NCBI RefSeq assembly: GCF_963678635.1
Contig: NC_087062.1
Location: 93,841,845 to 93,905,844, forward strand
Direction of reading: 5' to 3'
DNA from: Symsagittifera roscoffensis
Lineage: Eukaryota > Xenacoelomorpha > Acoela > Convolutidae
Length of the DNA stretch: 64,000 nucleotides
Below are positions 35,491 to 44,463 of the stretch, piece by piece. Every line of letters starts with the position of its first letter. Position 1 is the first letter of the stretch. A program made the position numbers and the translations under genes. The notes beneath the pieces were generated by a model. That model worked only from the letters and a program-made list of their open reading frames with translations, was not told where the DNA came from and made no database searches.

Positions 35491-36349
35491 GATGACACAG
35501 CGCAACCTTCCGGCGACAAAAAAAAGAGTGACTAAAGGCCTTATGAACAAAAAAGTGTTGCGACGGAGGGTCAGAATGTTCTGGAATTTTTATTTTTAAA
35601 ATTTCGATTGGAAGAAGAACATTTCTGAGAAATAGAGAAAAGACGGCCATTTTGAATAAAAAGACGAAAAAGAGAACCACGATAGAGATTGTGAAGAACA
35701 GTCGAGCAAGAAAATTACGAAGCCTCTTATCGTGGCAATAACACACGATAAGAACCTTAGCGACGGATATTTGTGGAGAAGGAGGCTTCAGTGGGGGAAG
35801 AAATATACCACGGGACCCTCCCGGGACACGAAAAATAAGAGATAAGAGTGTTATCTCAAAAATATTACGGGAGCGGAGGCTTGGTCCCCCAGAGACTGTC
35901 TATGTGAAGGGACTGTGTAAACTGACTATATAGCTGCTATAATGTCATAGATCTTAATTAACACCGTTATTATTTAATATTTCAGAGCATGAGTAGATAG
36001 AAAAGGGAAAGGGTCAATCCATCTCCAATGGATTTAATATAAAACTGTCACACAAAAACATATAAAAATAGGTTGTTCGAGCCGTGTTTTTAATGACAAT
36101 TACGTAGTCTGAGGATCCGAGACTCAGCTATGTGGTTGTGTTCGCATGTAAACGAAAGCTGATCAAAAGTCGTTTGACTGATGGCCTAAAAATGGTAACT
36201 TTTTACTTTGCCCTAGACAGACCAGAAAAACAACTGGCAAGGTCGAGACGGTGAAAAACGAGTAGAATTAAGGTAACTGACGCCTGCCAGTCGTTAACAG
36301 GTACTTTTTCTACGCTCCGTCGCTGTGTGATATTTGGGCGAATGTTACA
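35491..36349 (+). mobile_element. Element C 5' LTR
   Basis: Ends GGGCGAATGTTACA at 36349. The start lacks ~15 bases relative to the 3' LTR. It contains CGGAGGGTC (35564), the hairpin AATCCAT/ATGGATT (36016-36034), and a second hairpin AGTCT/AGACT (36106-36124). Confidence 0.9.
36016..36124 (+). promoter_or_regulatory. Conserved hairpin pair inside the LTR
   Basis: Hairpin 1 (36016-36034): AATCCAT/ATGGATT with a 5-nt loop. In B it is TTGATCCAT/ATGGATCAA, so one pair is A-T in C and G-C in B. It is also present in A (2736-2753), E, D (minus, ~11600-11625) and D' (~62581-62600). Hairpin 2 (36106-36124): AGTCT/AGACT, which is GGTCT/AGACC in D' (62677-62696), another paired change. Probably part of the transcribed LTR; role unknown. 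Confidence 0.6.
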
Positions 36350-36361
36350 TAGACGTTTTTA

Positions 36362-36376
36362 TGGCGCTCCTGGGTG
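36362..36376 (+). promoter_or_regulatory. Primer-binding site (element C)
   Basis: TGGCGCTCCTGGGTG, 12 nt after the LTR end. Confidence 0.8.
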
Positions 36377-38750
36377 GGCCTGTTAAAGGCATGAAACCAT
36401 CATGATCAGCAAGCGTTTCAGCGACGTACCCTCCGCTCCGGGCGTATGCCCGAGTTAGAGACCTTAATGACCGTTATTGTACTAGGGGGAAGGTGCGTAC
36501 CCTCCGTCTAGTGCAATTTAGCTTTTTAACTTAGTTAACACCGAAAATTTCGGGGGCCGGAGGGTTAGGTGGGAAATCTAGAGCCCGCTTGTCCTGAGGT
36601 CCCAGGACCAAAAACAATTAAAGAGAAAGCGTAAAACCAAACAAAAATAGTGTATAACCAAGAAAAAGCCAAAAATAAATTTATTTGAAAACAAAAAAGT
36701 ACAAAAAACAGTAAAAAATCCAAAAAAGACCAAAAACAGTAAAAAACATAAAGTGACAGTTTATATGTTATTTCCGGACGAGATGTGATCTGACCTTCCT
36801 ATTTGTTGTTGTTTCAGATCGATTTATATCGTTTCTGATAGAAAGATTGTGTGTTTTGGCGAAGGGTTGGATACCCTCCCTCGAGTGTAATTTGAGTGTT
36901 TAAGCACGTTAATGGTGATTTTGCCGGTGACCGGAGGGTAGAGTGGCAAGCTGATCAACGTGTTCCACACTCAACAGGGACATCAAGGACAACATCCGCA
37001 ACGACTGTTGGGTATCGTTGAAGCAATTTTAGTATCGTTCGGGTACTATTTCATTAAAACTTAAGTGGTGGGGGGCACGATTGGCGCGGTCCGATTGTAC
37101 CCTCCATCGATTACGAATTTCCGAGTTAAGGGTCTTAATTCGGATATTTTGGTGCAAAGGAGGGTATAGTACTATTCATTAACGACTATTAATAGATTAT
37201 TATCCTTATTATATATTACTTATCTCCTATTTAGACCCAAGAAACACCCATTTTTTGTCGAAAATTACCAATTTTCGACCAAACCGTAGACCCCCAAACT
37301 TTCGGATATCCGAGCTTTTCCGATAGGCAAAAAGCTCTTATATAAGGAGTAGCTACGTAGTTCGATCCCCCTAACTAAAGAAACCGCGTGAGAGAAGACT
37401 CAGTAGAAGTTGAAAAAAACCAAAATTTTTCGGTCAAAATTTCGATAATTTTTTGAATTTTGTCAATCTGTTTTGGGGATCGAGTTTTTGAGTTTTTAGA
37501 GTTAGAGCAATAAAATTTTTTGCGTTAGGAGCGTGCTAGCATAACGTGCTCGGTTACTAGAGAAATTTTTGGGTAACCCTCCGAGTAGCTCCGTGGATAG
37601 AGCTAACGACTTAAGGTTTGGAAAAGGAAGGAATCGGAGGGTCCAAATTTGATAGTTTTTGGCCAAATTTTTGTTTCTAAACCAATTTTGGTCCGGTTTT
37701 TTGCATTATTCCAGTGCCGTACAGGGCTACTACGCTCATTTCAAGTATTTTTAGGCACTTTCGACCGGAATTGCGAAAAAAGTCTTTCAGATCCTGTACA
37801 GGTGGTGAAAAAGGCCATTTTGACGAACGCGTTTTTGGCGATTTCTCAAAGACTAGTTATCCGATCGGGATAAATTTGGTACCATAAGTCGACGTTTTTG
37901 ACCACTTTTCCGAATCGCAACCGTTTTTGGGTTGATTATTTCGGAAAAGAAAAATTTTTTAGAATTTGTTGGTTCGGAGGGTCCAAATCACGGGCAACCC
38001 TCCGAGCGACAGAAAATTTTATCAAAACATCCTTTTATTCAATTGGGAAGGTTGACCGTGTCAGCCAACCTAGTTTTAAGTCAGGTAGACCGCTTTCAGA
38101 GGCTTTACTGCGGTGATATAACCCTTTTTCTTGATTTTGGGGGAACCCTCGGAAGTGACCCTCCGGAGTCAGCTAAAGCCTTTAGCAACCCTCCTTAATG
38201 GAAAATTTCGACGAGATCACCCTAAGAAGTTAAAACAGCTCCCCTTAGAGCTCCTAGCTTGTTTTGACGCTTTTTGAAGCGAGGGGGAGAACCTTCTAAG
38301 CGAGATCGAAAAATTTGAAAATTTTGGAGGTACCCTCCGAAGTAACCCTCCGGAGCATATTAAGCATCTTATTGACCCTCCTTAGTAAATTTAGGGGGAC
38401 CCTCCGAAGTAACTTGGGTGATTAAGGTACCCTCCGAAGTAACTTGGGTGATTAAGGTACCCTCCGAAGTAACTTGGGTGATCAAGGTACCCTCCGAGGT
38501 AACCCTCCGGAGTGTCTTAAACCTTCTAACGATCTTCCTTGTTAGAGACTTGAGTAAACCTTCTGTGACGATTTGGGAAACGGAAAATATCCATTTAATT
38601 AGGATCATATTAGGATATTAGGCGTGTTTATCAGGAACATAAGAACCAATTCTGACCCGGAAATTCGTGATCAACTTTGGATTCTAAATTGGGTGTATCA
38701 GAAGTACCCGAACAAAGAAATTTTTTTTGGATTGTGATTTTGGTTGTGTG

Positions 38751-38863
38751 GTTGCCTTGAGCTACTTAATAGGAAAGTTCGGGCAATCCGGGAACAAATA
38801 AAGGAAGACCTTGGTGGGTGTATTAGGCAGATACACACCCACTTGAGAAGAAAAATTGTTCCC
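38751..38863 (+). promoter_or_regulatory. Structured RNA module C1
   Basis: 113 nt. P1 TTGCC/GGCAA with inner GAGCT/AGTTC; outer stem GGGAACAA/TTGTTCCC; inner hairpin GTGGGTGTAT/ATACACACCC with loop TAGGCAG, extended by CTT/GAG. Against module A1 the inner stem has G-C pairs where A1 has A-T pairs. Confidence 0.75.
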
Positions 38864-38935
38864 CACTCTCGTGCACTTGGAGCAGTCCGAGTGTGGGAGA
38901 GCTTTTTCACAGATTTGACGAATTTTCGATCAGAG

Positions 38936-39045
38936 GTTGCCTTGAGCTACTTAGTAGGACAGCTCGGGCAATCGCAGGACACCCAAAAGAAGACCTCGGT
39001 GGGTGTATTAGGCAGATACACACCCACTTGAGAAGACTGTGTCCT
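38936..39045 (+). promoter_or_regulatory. Structured RNA module C2
   Basis: 110 nt. P1 TTGCC/GGCAA with inner GAGCT/AGCTC; outer stem AGGACAC/GTGTCCT; inner hairpin identical to C1, extended by CTC/GAG. The outer stem differs from C1 on both sides and stays paired. Confidence 0.75.
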
Positions 39046-40320
39046 GGGCTTCGTTCTTTCGGATCGTTCCGATTGGGGGAAGTCTTTTTCTTTAAGACTA
39101 AGTTTTATTTATCTATTTCTGAATCATCAGAGAAATTTTTGGGTAACCCTCCGAGTAGCTCCGTGGATAGAGCTAACGACTTAAGGTTTGGAAAAGGAAG
39201 GAATCGGAGGGTCCAAATTTGATAGTTTTTGGCCAAATTTTTGTTTCTAAACCAATTTTGGTCCGGTTTTTTGCATTATTCCAGTGCCGTACAGGGCTAC
39301 TACGCTCATTTCAAGTATTTTTAGGCACTTTCGACCGGAATTGCGAAAAAAGTCTTTCAGATCCTATACAGGTGGTGAAAAAGGCCATTTTGACGAACGC
39401 GTTTTTGGCGATTTCTCAAAGACTAGTTATCCGATCGGGATAAACTTGGTACCATAAGTCGACGTTTTTGACCACTTTTCCGAATCGCAACCGTTTTTGG
39501 GTTGATTATTTCGGAAAAGAAAAATTTTTTAGAATTTGTTGGTTCGGAGGGTCCAAATCACGGGCAACCCTCCGAGCGACAGAAAATTTTATCAAAACAT
39601 CCTTTTATTCAATTGGGAAGGTTGACCGTGTCAGCCAACCTAGTTTTAAGTCAGGTAGACCGCTTTCAGAGGCTTTACTGCGGTGATATAACCCTTTTTC
39701 TTGATTTTGGGGGAACCCTCGGAAGTGACCCTCCGGAGTCAGCTAAAGCCTTTAGCAACCCTCCTTAGTGGAAAATTTCGACGAGATCACCCTAAGAAGT
39801 TAAAACAGCTCCCCTTAGAGCTCCTAGCTTGTTTTGACGCTTTTTGAAGCGAGGGGGAGAACCTTCTAAGCGAGATCGAAAAATTTGAAAATTTTGGAGG
39901 TACCCTCCGAAGTAACCCTCCGGAGCATATTAAGCATCTTATTGACCCTCCTTAGTAAATTTAGGGGGACCCTCCGAAGTAACTTGGGTGATTAAGGTAC
40001 CCTCCGAAGTAACTTGGGTGATTAAGGTACCCTCCGAAGTAACTTGGGTGATCAAGGTACCCTCCGAGGTAACCCTCCGGAGTGTCTTAAACCTTCTAAC
40101 GATCTTCCTTGTTAGAGACTTGAGTAAACCTTCTGTGACGATTTGGGAAACGGAAAATATCCATTTAATTAGGATCATATTAGGATATTAGGCGTGTTTA
40201 TCAGGAACATAAGAACCAATTCTGACCCGGAAATTCGTGATCAACTTTGGATTCTAAATTGGGTGTATCAGAAGTACCCGAACAAAGAAATTTTTTTTGG
40301 ATTGTGATTTTGGTTGTGTG

Positions 40321-40433
40321 GTTGCCTTGAGCTACTTAATAGGAAAGTTCGGGCAATCCGGGAACAAATAAAGGAAGACCTTGGTGGGTGTATTAGGCAG
40401 ATACACACCCACTTGAGAAGAAAAATTGTTCCC
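40321..40433 (+). promoter_or_regulatory. Structured RNA module C1, duplicate copy
   Basis: Exact repeat of 38751-38863 carried by the leader duplication (offset 1,570). Confidence 0.75.
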
Positions 40434-40505
40434 CACTCTCGTGCACTTGGAGCAGTCCGAGTGTGGGAGAGCTTTTTCATAGATTTGACGAATTTTCGAT
40501 CAGAG

Positions 40506-40615
40506 GTTGCCTTGAGCTACTTAGTAGGACAGCTCGGGCAATCGCAGGACACCCAAAAGAAGACCTCGGTGGGTGTATTAGGCAGATACACACCCACTTG
40601 AGAAGACTGTGTCCT
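40506..40615 (+). promoter_or_regulatory. Structured RNA module C2, duplicate copy
   Basis: Exact repeat of 38936-39045 carried by the leader duplication (offset 1,570); the copy nearest to the gag start. Confidence 0.75.
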
Positions 40616-41083
40616 GGGCTTCGTTCTTTCGGATCGTTCCGATTGGGGGAAGTCTTTTTCTTTAAGACTAAGTTTTATTTATCTATTTCTGAATCATCAC
40701 TGCTTTTTATCAAAGATTGTTTAATTTTAACAAAGCAGTGACTTGATAAATTGTGTGGCGATAAATTGATACTGACAAAAGGTCGCTGTCACCTGTAGGA
40801 TATTCTTATCTGATTATCGATTGTGTTTTGTGTGTCGATTATATCTTGTGGAATCTTAGTGATACTGTTATACTATACAACAGGGTTGAGTTAGCATTAT
40901 ATCAATACTGGGTAGACCCTGTGTGTAACTTTAGCTGAGTCACTAGTTTAGTCGTGAGGGATCTAAGAGACATTTTGATACTGACGGAATCGAGTAGGCA
41001 GCGTTGAGTGATTTAACTAAATCTTGTTTGTGGTACGTTTGCATTGCCATCAAATTACGAATACTTTCATTTTGTTAAAAACT

Positions 41084-43663
41084 ATGCAGCGCAGGGACTC
41101 GCTAGGATCGACTACTAAAATTCCCAGGCTAAGCAAGGGAAGCACGCGGAAGTTTAGAACTAGGCGTAGCCAAACCTCGTTTAGCAGTGCTTCCGACGCG
41201 TTTGCTGAAGACGAATCGACTAAAGGTCAACCTGATCTTTCAGTGAGCGAAATGAAACTAAGGAGCGAGAAAAACCTCGATGGCAATCAAAGGCGGAGCG
41301 CCGAGGCCGAGCCTGCGAGCGAAACGCTGGTGGATCCCTTCGACGAAGGGGAGCGAACGCTCATTCGACCCGACTTTGAGCCAGATGAGGTCCTCGAACG
41401 GGAGGAAGCCGAGACGACAGAGGACACCTCGGAGCGTCCCGAGGTCGAACCTCGGGAGGAAGTGTTGTACAGGGGAATGTCCAAATCAGAGACTAAGAGC
41501 TATAAATGGAGAAAGGAACCTTCACATCCGACAAGTACACACTCATCTTTGGCTAAGCAGAGCAACAACGCGATGATGTCGAGTATGAGTCCGGGTGAAG
41601 AGCAGACGTTCTCGAAGGCAAAGAAAAGTTGGAAGTCTTTGTACGATGAGCGCGTGACGTCGCTACAAGCCGGAGGTCTATCCTCTAGTTACGACCAACC
41701 GGAAATAACCCATCCGGATGTGAACTTCACACCGTGCCCAAGGAACGACATGAGCAGGGAGGCGTCTTCTGCCTCGCCGACCAGGCCGATGTCAGATGGG
41801 ATAACGATGGGAGCATCATCAACGTTTGACAGACTGATGACGTCAATGCACAAGCAAAAGGGCGGTGCGTCATCGAGTACTAGGCTACAGCCACAGTTGA
41901 CCTCGTCTTCTCTGGGGCTAACCCCGCCATTGGGGGCAGCTGGTGACATAAGTGATATGTTCGCTGGTGTGATGAATGGCCTGGATTAATTGAGGCGGGA
42001 CATGACCAAGAGGATAGATCAAGTTGACGAGAGAGCTCACCATGGTCGAGAGAATTTGAAGGATGAGCTAACGCACGTGAAGTCGCAGGCGAGGTTTGAT
42101 CAGGCTCAATTGATTCGTAACACTGATCAATGCCTGGCCGAGAGCCTGGCACAGGCAAACAAAGAGTCAGAGGAAAGAGAGGCTAGGATGACAAGAGAGA
42201 TCGAGCGATTGTTGAATGATCATGATAATACCTACGCCCAAACGATGACTGGCCTGGAAAGGAGGTTGGACGCCAAATCTGACTTGATGATGCGGAAGCT
42301 TGACGCGATCCTGAATGGGAGTAGTTGGCAGGAGCGTTCCAACTCAAGGGAACGCTCACGCAATGCGAATGTTGGAGATGGTATGGGCAACAGTGCCAGA
42401 GCCCAGCAAGGCTCGAGAACGAACTACGAACATAGAAACAAGGAGCGGCCAAGGGCAGCCCCGCAGAGGCCTGGCTGGACGAATCCAGTCCCACCGGAGG
42501 CAGATGCCACCCCGGAGACAAGATTGCCAACCGTGCCACAAGTCAGTTCAGTACCAGATCTGACTACAGTCTCACAAGACACAACGATGTATGCCTCGAT
42601 GTTTGAGCCTCTGAACAGATCTCTTGAAACATTCATCACCAAGCTCTCGAAGTCAACCGAGAGAGGAGAGAGGTCAAGAAGAACACTGAAAAAGCCGAAG
42701 TCATATAAAGACGAGTCGGACGGCTGCATTGATACTTGGATAGAGGTGATGAAGTTACACTTTGAGGAAGAGAATTTCTCCAAGAAACAAGAGTGCAGCG
42801 CGCTGACGAGCAACCTGGAGGGTACTGCATTAAATTGTGTAATGGCGAAAAGAGCCAATGAGAGAGACAGCGCTCGCAAAATATTCGACATCCTGCTGAA
42901 TCGTTTCGGCTCTGGAGTACAAGGGCACCAGGCTATGGTGAAGTTCGAGAAGAGGCGTCAGAGAGATGAAGAATCAATAGATAAATTCTTGGACGACCTT
43001 GAATTGCTCAGGAGGAGAAGCAACCCGGATGAGAGAATATCCGAGCGAAACTTGGCGATTGCTTTGAAGTTCATGGATGGAGTAAGGAGTGAGGAGTTGA
43101 AGACGATGTTGGCCACTCACTTCACCCTGTCGCTTGACCAGGTACCCACGCCTGACGACTTGCGTATGAAGTCACGCGAGTATTTACTCATAAAACCGAG
43201 GGCGCAAAACCGTTACAGCAATTATGGCAACTATAGCGGGACAAACACTGGTGCGAATTCCAGTTGGTACAAACCTCGCAATGACATGGACAAGAGGAGG
43301 TCGTGCGCGAATTGTGGTTCGATGGACCATCACGTTTCTGCGTGTTCTACATACAAACAGAACATGAAGGCCATAGGCTACTTTCTCGAGGACGCCGACG
43401 CGACCGACGAGGATCATGAGGAGTACGTCAGAGGGCTCATCATGAAATATGGTCCGAGGTGTTTCTTCTGTAATTTGGAGGGACACTTCAAGTCGGATTG
43501 CACTCAATTTTGGGACGCAGTGGCGGACGCGAAACATCCCCGCCACGAAGAGGCGCTTTCGGGTGTCAAGGCCAGTCGAGCACGTCTGATGAACGAGGCT
43601 GAATCTCGGAGAAAGGAGACGACACCGAGCACCTTCACGACCAAAAAGGTTAAGACATGGCCT
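41084..43663 (+). pseudogene. Element C gag: disordered N-terminus, coiled coil, capsid, zinc knuckles
   Basis: The ATG at 41084 (MQRRDSLGST) is shared with A. Residues ~1-250 are charged and low in complexity. A helical segment follows (LRRDMTKRIDQVDERAHHG and on). The capsid-like domain (WIEVMKLHFEEENF ... RFGSGVQGHQAM ... FLDDLELLRRRS) spans ~42735-43190. The first CCHC knuckle is CANCGSMDHHVSAC (~43306-43347) and the second CFFCNLEGHFKSDC (~43460-43501). An in-frame TAA at 41987-41989 replaces the Glu codon that A has at this place; the frame is otherwise open to the fold-back at 43664. Read through, gag would run in phase into pol with no frameshift signal, so this family probably makes one Gag-Pol chain. 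Confidence 0.88.
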
Positions 43664-44463
43664 GACCTTACCCATTGCTCCACTTCTTTCGTGGCTTGGT
43701 CCTGTTTGACATTCTGCAGCGCTGTCCTTGCCGCCAGGCCGTAATCCACCTTGAGTGGGCTAGACGACTCTGCTTCGAGGTTCGAGGCTACCACCTCGTC
43801 AGGCCATGTCTTAAGCTTTTTGGTCGTGAAGGTGCTCGGTGTCGTCTCCTTTCTCCGAGATTCAGCCTCGTTCATCAGACGTGCTCGACTGGCCTTGACA
43901 CCCGAAAGCGCCTCTTCGTGGCGGGGATGTTTCGCGTCCGCTACTGCGTCCCAAAATTGAGTGCAATCCGACTTGAAGTGTCCCTCCAAATTACAGAAGA
44001 AAACCCCTCGGACCATAATTCATGATGAGCCCTCTGACGTACTCCTCATGATCCTCGCCGACGCGACCGACGAGGATCATGAGGAGTACGTCAGAGGGCT
44101 CATCATGAAATATGGTCCGAGGTGTTTCTTCTGTAATTTGGAGGGACACTTCAAGTCGGATTGCACTCAATTTTGGGACGCAGTAGCGGACGCGAAACAT
44201 CCCCGCCACGAAGAGGCGCTTTCGGGTTTCAAGGCCAGTCGAGCACGTCTGATGAACGAGGCTGAATCTCGGAGAAAGGAGACGACACCGAGCACCTTCA
44301 CGACCAAAAAGGTTAAGACATGGCCTGACGAGGTGGTAGCCTCGAACCTCGAAGCAGAGTCGTCTAGCCCACTCAAGGTGGATTACGGCCTGGCGGCAAG
44401 GACAGCGCTGCAGAATGTCAAACAGGACCTAGCCACGAAAGAAGTGGAGCAATGGGTAAGGTC
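43664..44463. repeat. Fold-back insertion: long inverted repeat in gag
   Basis: 43664-44057 is the reverse complement of ~44071-44463 (arms ~393 bp, spacer ~13 nt, near-perfect). In addition 43394-43663 and 44057-44326 are direct copies (offset 663). The gag spacer and second knuckle therefore occur three times: forward, inverted, forward. The net insert of 663 bp keeps the phase, but the inverted part brings a stop at 43742-43744. Neither B nor A has it. Its form fits a double strand switch in reverse transcription; an assembly artefact is possible. Confidence 0.93.

Larger units (their letters stand above)
37559..40698. repeat. 1,570-bp tandem duplication in leader C
   Basis: 37559-39128 and 39129-40698 are direct, adjacent copies with only a handful of substitutions (such as CCTGTACA/CCTATACA and TTAATGG/TTAGTGG). 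The junction has AG microhomology. It doubles the CCCTCCG arrays and the pair of structured modules. Its divergence is no greater than that of the two LTRs. Confidence 0.95.
36350..41083 (+). other. Element C leader (5' UTR)
   Basis: 4.7 kb without conserved coding content. In order: primer-binding site; CGGAGGGT/ACCCTCCG words on both strands throughout; A-rich CAAAAA stretch (~36600-36750); acceptor-like TTGTTGTTGTTTCAG ending at 36817; ACCCTCCGAAGTAACTTGGGTGATTAAGGT direct repeats (38398-38500); structured modules; the 1,570-bp tandem duplication; and ~390 bases before the gag ATG. The leader aligns with A's (3068-6104) apart from the duplication. Confidence 0.8.

Noticed and set aside
35926-35935. 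CTATATAGCT in LTR C as a TATA box
   Set aside because: The matching positions in A and E read CTTCTTAGCT or CTTTTTAGCT, so the motif is not conserved and I see no further support.
37649-37873. Leader ORF (74 codons) repeated at 39219-39443
   Set aside because: The repetition comes from the 1,570-bp duplication; the equivalent part of A's leader does not keep the frame.
43504-44016. Minus-strand frame with a Gag-like sequence
   Set aside because: It is the inverted middle copy of the fold-back insertion, not an independent gene.
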